DNA of 8,381 nucleotides from CAYPYS01 sp964445715. Its GTDB lineage: Bacteria > Omnitrophota > Gorgyraeia > Gorgyraeales > Gorgyraeaceae. The stretch is from assembly GCA_964445715.1 (NCBI GenBank), contig CAYULJ010000074.1, forward strand, positions 1 through 8,381, in the 5' to 3' direction. Of this stretch, positions 1-5,966 are shown piece by piece; the stretch's first letter is position 1; each line of letters opens with the position of its first letter. The notes beneath the pieces were generated by a model that had not been told where the DNA came from, did no database searches, and saw only the letters and a list, made by a program, of their open reading frames with translations. A program made the position numbers and the translations under genes.

Positions 1-2
1 CT

Positions 3-1001
3 CAAGGGCTTGAACATCGCAAGAAAAGATGGATCGAGTATTTAAATAATATAGATGTCTTTAAGGCAGATTGGGATTATATGATAAAGATGAGTTCCCG
101 AGTGCCAAAAGAGGCCATTACGCAGGGTTCAGGAGATTCTTTGGACAGGGCTGGTATAGAAATAGTAATGGCAAATAAGCCTCATAAGGCCACACCGGTT
201 TGGAGGGCCATAGAAGGAGAGATTAGCGATCAGACTACAAGCACCAGTGTGCAGTTACATCCAAACACTGTATTTGTCCTTGATAAACCAGCTGCTGCAA
301 AGCTCCAACATACAGAAAATTATTTCGAGCTTAAGTTAAAAGGACCAGAGGCAGGGCTTTCAGAACAATTCAGCGAAGATACTATAAATGAAGCGTATAC
401 CTTAAGGGCTATTGAAGAGGGTATGACACCCTGGCAGGTAGCTGCAGAGACAGACATACCTCTTGTAGAGATCGAGAAGGTGTTTGAGCGATTGCTGAAA
501 GATGGAAAGATAGAGAACATAGGCCTGACAATGGAAGACGGCACTATAAATTTTGAGCGCCCGGTTTATAAGCGCGTAGGAAGAGAAGGAACTAAACTCA
601 GCAATGCTTATATGGATGATGTATTGTATTTTGATGGCGCAGAGGTTACGAAAAAACCATCCATCTTTGCCCAGATATACGGCAAAGTAAAGAGAGACCG
701 CGAGATATACATAGTGGTCGCTCAGAACGAAAACGAGAAACAAGAACTTGAGAGGACATTAGAAAACTTAAGATTGTCTCCTTCTGAACTGGACGATCTA
801 CGGGTCGAAGTCCTTTCCGGAGAGACCCTTACGCAATATAACGAGCTACAAAAAAGCAGAGACATTGCAGAGATATTCGACGGTTTCCATGCAGAGATAT
901 TCGACGCAGAGATATCCGACCGTTTCCATGTGATGCGCGCCAGCAATATTCCTAAAAAAACAAGCCCTGCTTTAATAAAAGCTGCGCGTAGCAGCGTATA
1001 A
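3..1001 (+). CDS. C-terminal part of an unrecognised protein (5' end outside window)
   Basis: I do not recognise this gene. The frame is open from base 3 with no stop before the first Met codon at 81, and the residues before that Met (QGLEHRKKRWIEYLNN...) look like normal protein, so the gene very probably begins off the left edge; 332 residues are visible. Counting from the Met at 81, residues about 107-147 form a helical stretch (AYTLRAIEEGMTPWQVAAET...) with a spacing that resembles a helix-turn-helix or winged-helix fold, but this is only an impression. Residues about 215-262 are charged and probably helical. Near the C-terminus a short repeated block (AEIFDGFH / AEIFD / AEISDRFH, residues 263-283) reflects a DNA-level tandem duplication. 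No signal peptide or membrane segment is visible in this part. The gene ends just before a strong terminator, so it is likely the last gene of its transcript. Confidence 0.7.
   Translation, partial: QGLEHRKKRWIEYLNNIDVFKADWDYMIKMSSRVPKEAITQGSGDSLDRAGIEIVMANKPHKATPVWRAIEGEISDQTTSTSVQLHPNTVFVLDKPAAAKLQHTENYFELKLKGPEAGLSEQFSEDTINEAYTLRAIEEGMTPWQVAAETDIPLVEIEKVFERLLKDGKIENIGLTMEDGTINFERPVYKRVGREGTKLSNAYMDDVLYFDGAEVTKKPSIFAQIYGKVKRDREIYIVVAQNENEKQELERTLENLRLSPSELDDLRVEVLSGETLTQYNELQKSRDIAEIFDGFHAEIFDAEISDRFHVMRASNIPKKTSPALIKAARSSV
867..929 (+). repeat. In-frame tandem repeat inside the left-edge gene
   Basis: Three adjacent copies of a 15-base core GCAGAGATATTCGAC lie at 867-881, 891-905 and 906-920; the third differs by one base (TTCGAC to TCCGAC). 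Copies 1 and 3 are each followed by a 9-base tail, GGTTTCCAT or CGTTTCCAT, giving units of 24, 15 and 24 bases. All are multiples of three, so the frame is kept and the protein repeats AEIFDGFH, AEIFD, AEISDRFH. The near-identity at DNA level suggests a recent duplication by slippage. Confidence 0.9.
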
Positions 1002-1010
1002 AGCGTATAA
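993..1010 (+). repeat. 9-bp tandem direct repeat spanning the stop codon
   Basis: AGCGTATAA occurs twice back to back (993-1001 and 1002-1010). The first copy contains the TAA stop of the left-edge gene. The second sits immediately downstream and abuts the large palindrome starting at 1011. It is a simple short duplication with no evident function. Confidence 0.8.
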
Positions 1011-1025
1011 ATTATACCCTACTTT

Positions 1026-1059
1026 AAAAAATCCCAAGAAAATATACTTGGGATTTTTT
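1026..1059. terminator. Strong bidirectional intrinsic terminator
   Basis: AAAAAATCCCAAG (1026-1038) and CTTGGGATTTTTT (1047-1059) form a perfect 13-bp stem around an 8-base AT-rich loop (1039-1046). The right arm ends in a T tract and the left arm starts with an A tract, so the hairpin should work as a Rho-independent terminator in both directions. It lies 24 bases after the stop of the left-edge gene and would insulate that gene from the permease downstream. Confidence 0.85.
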
Positions 1060-1075
1060 ATTTTAAGGGTATAAT
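1048..1075 (+). promoter_or_regulatory. Putative promoter of the MFS permease, overlapping the terminator
   Basis: TTGGGA (1048-1053) and TATAAT (1070-1075) are separated by 16 bases. The -10 is a perfect consensus; the -35 matches 4 of 6 and sits within the right arm of the terminator stem. Transcription would start near 1082, only a few bases before the ATG at 1085, leaving almost no leader. No functional data are available; this is a sequence match only. Confidence 0.5.
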
Positions 1076-1084
1076 CTAGTATAT

Positions 1085-2314
1085 ATGAGTAAGATAAAAT
1101 CCAATTCCCTAATCCTGTCCTGGGCATTGTATGATCTGGCGAACCAGTTTTTTGCGTTGAATATAGTGAGTCTGTATTTTCCGAGGTGGCTGACGCTTGA
1201 GAAAGGGGCACCTGAGATTTTGTATAGCTTCGCATTCGGTGTCTCTATGTTTTTTGTCGCACTATGCGCGCCTATCCTGGGCGCGATCTCAGACACAAAG
1301 GCGTCTCATAAAAAATTCCTCGTCTATTTTACATTGGTCTCTATTATATTTACCATGGCATTGGGATTTTCTTCAAATCTCTTTTTAGTGCTGGCATTTT
1401 TTGTCATTGCGAATTTTGGATGCCAGGGCGCAGTGGTCTTTTATAATGCGCTGATGGTAAGAGTCGCGCCCAAGGACAAGGTCGGCATGGTCTCTGGCCT
1501 GGGCAGGATGTTTGGCTACACAGGCGCGATTCTCGCGCTTTATATTACAAAGCCGGTGATATTGGAGATGGGGTATCAGCCTACCTTTATTATTACAGGC
1601 ATTTTATTTTTGATATTTTCTTTGCCCTGTCTGATATTTGTAAAAGAGGCGCCGTCCAATGAAAGGCCAGGGATTTTAAACAGGAGAGAGATAGTCGAGG
1701 CCTTTAGACGATTAAGGCGCACCTTGTCCGACACTCATAGATATGGTAGCCTTAAGGATTTTTTAAAGGCAGCCTTCTTCGGGCTATGCGTCGTGAATAC
1801 CATTATACTTTTCATGGCTGTCTATGTTGGCAAGGTGTTTGGATTTAAAGAGGCTGATATAATAAATCTCATCGCGTTTTCTACTATATTTGCTATTCTG
1901 GGTAGCGTCATTTCTGGTTTTATAAGCGACATCATAGGTTACAGGCGCTCGCTAATAGGCGTATTTTTTCTCTGGCTTGTCTGTCTTTTATCAGGCGGCC
2001 TTCTTTCTCCGCCGTTTCACTGGATTATAGGGGCGTTGGTGGGGCTGAGCCTGGGCTCTACCTGGGTAATAGCCCGTGCCCTTTTAGTAAAACTCGTGCC
2101 TAAAGAAAAGATAGGGGAGGTCTTCGGGCTTTTTAACATGGTAGGCTATATTGCAGGCATAGTCGGGCCCTTTTTCTGGGGCATTTTGCTATTATATTTT
2201 TCTTCTTTAGGGGCGTGGGGCTATCGCCTGACCCTTTTGAGCCTGAGTGCATTTATAATAGTTGGCATTTTCTTTCTTTTTCGGATACCAAGACTAAGGT
2301 ATCAGACTACGTAA
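1085..2314 (+). CDS. MFS permease of the Atg22/UMF1-like family
   Basis: A 409-residue integral membrane protein of the major facilitator superfamily with about 12 predicted transmembrane helices in two six-helix halves, split by a charged cytoplasmic loop at about 187-225. The N-terminal SWALYDLANQFFAL (residues 12-25) is the hallmark of the Atg22-like/UMF1 group (consensus like WALYDWANSAF), and VFYNALM (118-124) also fits it. MFS motif-A-like loops appear in both halves: GAISDTKASHKK (66-77) and GFISDIIGYRR (278-288). The substrate cannot be read from sequence; yeast Atg22 exports amino acids from the vacuole, and bacterial members are largely uncharacterised. The conserved motif begins near residue 12, and a stop lies in frame just upstream at 1064-1066, so the ATG at 1085 is the only sensible start. 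It has no Shine-Dalgarno and sits nine bases after a TATAAT box. It appears monocistronic, since the next gene has its own promoter. Confidence 0.88.
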   Translation: MSKIKSNSLILSWALYDLANQFFALNIVSLYFPRWLTLEKGAPEILYSFAFGVSMFFVALCAPILGAISDTKASHKKFLVYFTLVSIIFTMALGFSSNLFLVLAFFVIANFGCQGAVVFYNALMVRVAPKDKVGMVSGLGRMFGYTGAILALYITKPVILEMGYQPTFIITGILFLIFSLPCLIFVKEAPSNERPGILNRREIVEAFRRLRRTLSDTHRYGSLKDFLKAAFFGLCVVNTIILFMAVYVGKVFGFKEADIINLIAFSTIFAILGSVISGFISDIIGYRRSLIGVFFLWLVCLLSGGLLSPPFHWIIGALVGLSLGSTWVIARALLVKLVPKEKIGEVFGLFNMVGYIAGIVGPFFWGILLLYFSSLGAWGYRLTLLSLSAFIIVGIFFLFRIPRLRYQTT

Positions 2315-2344
2315 TCAGTGATTCTTCGAATTATAATTTTATGC

Positions 2345-2373
2345 TTGGAATCCGTGTCTTTACCGTGTATAAT
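2345..2373 (+). promoter_or_regulatory. Sigma70-like promoter for the ACT-arsC transcript
   Basis: TTGGAA (2345-2350) and a perfect TATAAT (2368-2373) are separated by exactly 17 bases. Transcription would begin near 2380, giving a leader of about 25 bases that contains the strong ribosome site at 2393-2400. It lies in the 91-base gap after the MFS permease, which has no clear terminator of its own. Confidence 0.65.
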
Positions 2374-2392
2374 TTCTTATTGACAATATAAC

Positions 2393-2400
2393 AAAGGAGG
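2393..2400 (+). promoter_or_regulatory. Consensus ribosome binding site fixing a GTG start
   Basis: AAAGGAGG lies five bases before the GTG at 2406. This near-perfect Shine-Dalgarno decides in favour of the non-ATG start, which also gives a complete first ACT domain. Confidence 0.85.
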
Positions 2401-2405
2401 CCGGC

Positions 2406-2822
2406 GTGATTAAAAATTTGGTAAAGGCAAGGGAAATCAGTGTGGTGACTAAAGATGAGATCGGGGCATTGACGCGGATGATGTCGTTTTTGGTCAATCA
2501 CGGTATAAATGTGGAGACAGTAGCAGGATACTCGAATTATAGAGGCGACCAGGGGAATCTTATATTTATAACTAATAACAATACCGAGGCAATTAGTGAA
2601 TTGATGAGTAATGGATATGAGGATATTACTGAGAACGAGGTAATGGTTATGGAACTTGAAAATAGGCCAGGGACATTAAAGAATATTTCCGAGATCCTCG
2701 CCCTTAATAAAATAAATATCAACTATATCTACTGCACAACCTGCTCAGGTGGCTGCCCGGCCAAGATAGTCCTTTCCACCTCTGATAATGATATGGCATT
2801 TAAGGTCCTGTCTTCGCGATAA
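2406..2822 (+). CDS. Tandem ACT-domain protein with a CX2CX3C cluster
   Basis: A 138-residue protein made of two ACT-type ligand-binding domains and nothing else: ACT1 at about 8-75 (EISVVTKDEIGALTRMMSFL) and ACT2 at about 78-138 (VMVMELENRPGTLKNISEIL). The Gly-Ala-Leu/Pro-Gly-Thr-Leu turns are the usual ACT signature, and each is followed by a helix and a strand (INVETVAGYS; ININYIYC). ACT domains generally bind small molecules, often amino acids, at dimer interfaces and act as regulators; free-standing doublets are seldom characterised. Unusually, the loop of ACT2 holds three cysteines, C110, C113 and C117 (CTTCSGGC), suggesting a metal, metalloid or redox site. The start is GTG, supported by AAAGGAGG five bases upstream. 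arsC follows after 17 bases, probably in the same transcript. The function is unknown; the fold assignment is fairly secure. Confidence 0.85.
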   Translation: MIKNLVKAREISVVTKDEIGALTRMMSFLVNHGINVETVAGYSNYRGDQGNLIFITNNNTEAISELMSNGYEDITENEVMVMELENRPGTLKNISEILALNKININYIYCTTCSGGCPAKIVLSTSDNDMAFKVLSSR

Positions 2823-2839
2823 AAAAAGCACGGTCTAGC

Positions 2840-3253
2840 ATGAAAGAGCGCGTTTTATTTTTATGTACGGGTAATTCTTGCCGCAGCCAGATGGCAGAAG
2901 GCTTTTTGAGACATCTGGCAGGAGACAGGTTTGAGGTATCTAGCGCAGGCGTTGAATCGACAAAGGTGAATCTCTTGGCTATAAAGGTTATGAAAGAAGA
3001 GGGCATTGACATCTCTGGACACAAGTCAAAATCCATAAAAGAGTTCTTAGGCCATGAATTTGATTATGTTGTCACTGTGTGTGACAACGCGAAGCAAGCC
3101 TGCCCTGTGTTTTTGGGTGTAGCTAAAAAGATCCATTGGGACCTCAAAGACCCAGCCATAGCCCAGGGTACAGACGAAGAGCGATTAAAGGTATTTAGAA
3201 AGATACGAGACCAAATCAAGGCCCATATTTTATCCTTCCCAAATTTACCCTAA
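2840..3253 (+). CDS. arsC: Arsenate reductase, thioredoxin-coupled (LMW-phosphatase fold)
   Basis: A 137-residue cytosolic enzyme that reduces arsenate to arsenite with electrons from thioredoxin. The N-terminal P-loop CTGNSCRS (residues 9-16) is the CX5R anion site of the low-molecular-weight tyrosine phosphatase fold, with nucleophile C9 and R15. VTVCDNAKQACPVF (78-91) supplies the two extra redox cysteines, C81 and C88, that match Cys82/Cys89 of the S. aureus ArsC type. HWDLKDPA (99-106) carries the general-acid aspartate, probably D104. All three catalytic cysteines are present, which separates it from plain tyrosine phosphatases. The length matches the family. There is no clear Shine-Dalgarno before the ATG (the upstream sequence is an A run followed by gcacggtctagc), so translation may be weak or coupled to the ACT gene 17 bases upstream. 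No arsenite pump or ArsR regulator is in the window; the MFS upstream is not an Acr3/ArsB-type pump. Confidence 0.88.
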   Translation: MKERVLFLCTGNSCRSQMAEGFLRHLAGDRFEVSSAGVESTKVNLLAIKVMKEEGIDISGHKSKSIKEFLGHEFDYVVTVCDNAKQACPVFLGVAKKIHWDLKDPAIAQGTDEERLKVFRKIRDQIKAHILSFPNLP

Positions 3254-3273
3254 AACAGTTTGCGTTTGGTTTG

Positions 3274-3300
3274 GGGGTGTGGTAGTATAAAGGACACCTC
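3274..3300 (+). promoter_or_regulatory. Inverted repeat around a TATAAA box upstream of pckG
   Basis: GGGGTGT (3274-3280) can pair with ACACCTC (3294-3300), seven pairs with one G-T wobble, leaving a 13-base loop that contains TATAAA (3286-3291). The TATAAA could be the -10 of a pckG promoter, with the repeat acting as an operator, but no -35 at proper spacing is seen (TTTGGT at 3265-3270 is 15 bases away). This 90-base gap holds nothing else recognisable apart from the pckG ribosome site (GAGGG, 3331-3335). Confidence 0.25.
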
Positions 3301-3343
3301 AGGTTTAAATGTATAGCCTAAGAAATATAAGAGGGAAAGTAGC

Positions 3344-5228
3344 ATGGATGAGAAATTACTTCAAGAAAAATTCGGAAAAGATAACTATAAAAAGCTAAAG
3401 GCGCTGAAAAATCAGAAGCTCATGGATTTTGTCAGCAAATACGTGGAGCTCTGCAATCCTGACTCGGTTTTTGTGCGTACTGATTCAAAGCAAGATGCAG
3501 ACTATATACGCAAGAAGGCTGTTGAAAATAGAGAAGAAGTTAATCTTGCCACAAAAGGCCATACTATACATTTTGACGGATATTTTGACCAGGCAAGAGA
3601 TAAGGCAAAGACAAAGTATCTTCTAAGGCCTGACGAAGTCTTGGGCCCTGATATAAAGTCAGTTGATAGGGAAGAGGGGCTAAAGGAGATACACGGACTT
3701 TTTAAAGATTCCATGAAGGGTAAGGAGGCCTATCTATGTTTTTATTGCCTTGGCCCTACTGGTTCTGAATTTTCTATTCCAGCTGCGCAGATAACTGATT
3801 CGAGTTATGTTGGCCATTCAGAGGATATGCTCTACAGGAGTGGCTATGAGCAGTTTAAGAAGTTAAAGTCTGAAGAAAAATTTTTCAGATTTGTGCATAC
3901 TGCAGGGGAACTGGAAGGAGCGGTGAGCAAAAATGTAGACAAGCGCCGCGTGTATATAGATCTTGAAGAAGAGATGGTGTTTAGTACAAACACGCAATAT
4001 GCAGGAAACACTGTTNNNNNNNNNNGGCATTAAGAAGCTTTCCATGCGCCTTGCCATTAAACGCGCGTCAGAACAGGGCTGGCTTACAGAGCACATGTTT
4101 ATAATGGGTGTATATGGCCCCAAGAAAAAGCGCGTCACGTATTTTACAGGTTCTTTTCCATCTGCTTGCGGAAAGACTGCCACTGCCATGCTCGGAGGCG
4201 AACAAATAATAGGTGATGACATCGCGTATTTACGAAGTATTAATGGAGAGATTCGTACGGTTAATGTTGAGAGGGGTATTTTTGGGATTATACAGGATGT
4301 AAGCGAGAAGAATGATCCTACTATATTCGAGGCATTGACTTTACCTGGTGAAGTTATTTTTTCCAATGTCCTGGTAGATGAGAATAATAACCCGCGCTGG
4401 CTGGGTGACGGGAGATCTAAGCCCAATAAAGGCGTGAATTTTTCAGGCGAGTGGGTACCTGGTAAAAAAGGGCCTGATGAAAAAGAGGTCCCGTACGCTC
4501 ATAAGAATGCGCGTTATACAGTACGTCTGAAAGACTTGAAGAATTGTGATAAAAATTTGGAAGACCCAAAAGGCGTAGAAGTAGGCGGTATTATATACGG
4601 TGGACGCGATTCAGATACAAGCGTTCCTGTTGCCCAGGCCTTTGACTGGCAGCACGGGATACTAGCACAGGGCGCGGCAATAGAATCAGAGACAACATCG
4701 GCAACTCTGGGTCAGGAAGGCGTGAGAAAATTCAACCTCATGGCAAATCTGGATTTTCTTTCAATACCAATAGGTAGATATATACAGAATAACCTGGATA
4801 TAGTCAAGGGTGTCAAAAGGTCGCCGCTTATATTCCATGTAAATTATTTTCTTCGGGACAAAGAGAAAAATTTCCTCAATGGCATCAAGGATAAACATGT
4901 GTGGATTAAATGGATGGAGCTGCGAGTCAATGGTGAAGCAGAAGCGATTAAGGCTCCAGTAGGATATATTCCTAAATATGAAGACCTAAAGCCTCTCTTT
5001 AAATCAGTCCTTAATAAGGAATATACAGAGAAGGAATATAACGAGCAATTTAAGATTCGCGTCCCAGAACTTATTGCCAAGATAGAGAGAATCAGAGAAA
5101 TATATAACACCAAGGTTTTTGACACACCTCACATTTTAATAAAGACTCTTGATGAACAGAAAAAACGCCTGGAAGAATGTAGGAAAGCACATGGCGATTA
5201 TCCTGTGCCTGGTGTTTTGGGAGAATGA
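3344..5228 (+). CDS. pckG: Phosphoenolpyruvate carboxykinase, GTP-type (split by assembly gap)
   Basis: Interconverts oxaloacetate and PEP (with CO2 and a nucleoside di/triphosphate) in the cytosol; a gluconeogenic or anaplerotic step. Left of the gap (224 residues) are DQARDKAKTKYLL (82-94, substrate arginine region) and CLGPTGSEFSIPAAQITDSS (135-154), equivalent to the family's GPxGSxFSxxxxQxTDS. Right of the gap, FPSACGKT (4155-4178) is the GTP-type P-loop with its reactive cysteine. GDDIAYL is the second kinase motif, and FDWQHGI, GGRDSDTSVP and FHVNYFLRDKE follow. Ignoring the Ns, the two parts join in the same frame to give 624 residues, near the family norm of about 600-620. Odd points: the residue after the P-loop Thr is Ala where Asn is usual, and the WPGFGEN guanine-binding loop of classic members is replaced by NGIKDKHVW. 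Nucleotide preference is therefore inferred, not certain. The start ATG has GAGGG (3331-3335) eight bases upstream. Confidence 0.9.
4016..4025. other. Assembly gap (10 N) inside pckG
   Basis: Ten Ns separate ...GGAAACACTGTT from GGCATTAAGAAG.... Ten is not a multiple of three, so the gap creates an apparent frameshift. The reading frames on the two sides become continuous if the true missing length is zero or a multiple of three. The junction would then read YAGNTV-GIKKLSMRLA, which aligns well with the family's YGGNALLGKKCFALRIA, so at most about one residue seems to be missing. This is most likely a scaffolding placeholder and not a mutation. Confidence 0.9.
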
Positions 5229-5229
5229 T

Positions 5230-5502
5230 ATGTCAGTTAAAAAGCATTTTACCAATGAAGAAGCAAAGGCAATCGGTGAGAGATTAGGTCTTAAATGGGA
5301 CAAGTTTGACGTTGACCAGTTCAGGAGAGGTATGGATGTAGAGTTGGAGCACGGCCTTTGTGAGGCCGTCACCAATGTAAGCAATGACGATAGCCTCACT
5401 ACCGGAAAGATTGCACTGGCTCACCTAAACGAATTCCCGGATTATTACGACCGTTTGGAAAAAATGGAAGAAGAAGCAGAAAAGTTCTGGGAAGGCAAGT
5501 GA
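5230..5502 (+). CDS. Small conserved protein of unknown function (DUF5661-like)
   Basis: A 90-residue soluble acidic protein. The stretch GMDVELEHG (residues 34-42) followed by TNVSNDD and TGKIALAHLNEFPDYYDRLE resembles a small family that I recall as DUF5661, whose members share a G-M-x-V-E-L-E-H-G core and a C-terminal ALAHLxEFPDYYxRL; the function is unknown. It appears mostly helical with no membrane segment. The true start is the ATG at 5230, one base after the pckG stop, with GGGAG (5219-5223) six bases upstream. An earlier in-frame ATG at 5149 lies inside pckG and would add residues unlike the family. The tight junction implies cotranscription and translational coupling with pckG, but a role in PEPCK activity is only a guess from position. 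Confidence 0.78.
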   Translation: MSVKKHFTNEEAKAIGERLGLKWDKFDVDQFRRGMDVELEHGLCEAVTNVSNDDSLTTGKIALAHLNEFPDYYDRLEKMEEEAEKFWEGK

Positions 5503-5521
5503 GGTCTGGCCTCGGCTTTTT
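5501..5521 (+). terminator. Weak candidate terminator after the DUF5661-like gene
   Basis: GAGG (5501-5504) can pair with CCTC (5510-5513), with a possible extra T-G pair, followed after GGC by five Ts. It overlaps the stop codon and sits in the 17-base gap between two convergent genes. The stem is short, so terminator function is doubtful. Confidence 0.3.
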
Positions 5522-5939
5522 ATATATTATTTACCAGGTCTTCTACGTATTTTAAGATAGGTAGCATTGGTTCAGTTCTTTTTACAAATGCTATCCCTAC
5601 CCCGCAGGTGTCGTCTTCGTTGTCTTCTATTCTTACGACCCTTCCTACGAGTTTGTTGTCTAATATAAGAGCACGTTTTTCTATTTCCTGGCACACGCTG
5701 GCTGTCCTGTAGTCAACGTCTAAAACAACCATGCTGGCAATATCAGGGACCTTTACAACATTGGTTGTAAAGAGTATGCCCGATGCGCTCAGGTTTTTGG
5801 ATACAGCTGTCATGAATTTAGAAGCAAAACTTTCATTTTTAGGGCCACCTATTACCCTATATGTCAAAGGCTTGTCGTAATTGACCCTTAAAAACTCCCT
5901 TTTTTCTTTTTTCTTGGATTTTTTAGTGGGTTTAGCCAT
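5520..5939 (-). CDS. PilZ-domain protein, probable c-di-GMP receptor
   Basis: A 139-residue soluble protein that is essentially one PilZ domain behind a very basic N-terminal tail (residues 2-14, nine Lys/Arg). The two c-di-GMP-binding motifs are visible: RxxxR as REFLR (14-18) and (D/N)xSxxG as NLSASG (49-54). GRVVRIE (99-105) and CGVGIAFV (112-119) match the later beta strands of the PilZ barrel. It should sense cyclic di-GMP and affect motility, adhesion or secretion through a partner not seen here. The start is set by AAAGGAGG with GGAGG five bases before the ATG. The gene has its own promoter in the 86-base gap after the decarboxylase gene and converges with the DUF5661-like gene. The lysine-rich tail could bind nucleic acid or membrane, but this is speculation. 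Confidence 0.85.
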   Translation of the reverse strand: MAKPTKKSKKKEKREFLRVNYDKPLTYRVIGGPKNESFASKFMTAVSKNLSASGILFTTNVVKVPDIASMVVLDVDYRTASVCQEIEKRALILDNKLVGRVVRIEDNEDDTCGVGIAFVKRTEPMLPILKYVEDLVNNI

Positions 5940-5966
5940 CTTTGCCTCCTTTGGGTGGGTATATAT

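Larger units (their letters stand above)
1011..1075. repeat. 65-bp near-palindrome enclosing the terminator
   Basis: Outside the terminator stem a second perfect inverted repeat pairs ATTATACCCT (1011-1020) with AGGGTATAAT (1066-1075), separated from the inner 13-bp stem by short unpaired segments (1021-1025 and 1060-1065). Read 5'->3' on either strand the two halves are nearly the same: CTTGGGATTTTTT, a short AT-rich joint, then AGGGTATAAT. A TATAAT box therefore points outward on both strands. The element could be a combined terminator with divergent promoters, or a small palindromic repeat such as a REP- or MITE-like unit. No second copy is visible in this window. Confidence 0.75.

Noticed and set aside
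402..743. Antisense open frames opposite the left-edge gene and other genes (also 320-544, 972-1296, 3863-4426, 4844-5125)
   Set aside because: They lie opposite or inside well-supported coding regions, lack ribosome sites and recognisable motifs, and one runs across the N gap.
2315..2344. Terminator after the MFS permease (AATTATAATT palindrome at about 2329-2338)
   Set aside because: It is a short AT-only palindrome without a GC stem or T tract; no convincing terminator is present.
2380..2385. Perfect TTGACA just before the ACT gene
   Set aside because: A matching -10 would fall inside the start of the coding region (about 2403-2408), where no TATAAT-like box exists; the TTGGAA-17-TATAAT pair upstream is better.
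2840..3253. Reading the arsC gene as a low-molecular-weight protein tyrosine phosphatase
   Set aside because: The extra cysteine pair C81/C88 in the VCDNAKQAC motif is specific to the thioredoxin-coupled arsenate reductases.
3963..4025. Independent start of a second PEPCK fragment left of the N gap
   Set aside because: Bases before 4016 code for PEPCK in a different frame; the apparent start is produced by the 10-N placeholder.
5149..5229. Longer N-terminus for the DUF5661-like gene from an ATG at 5149
   Set aside because: This stretch lies inside the intact pckG end in another frame and its residues do not resemble the family; the ATG at 5230 has a ribosome site and fits.
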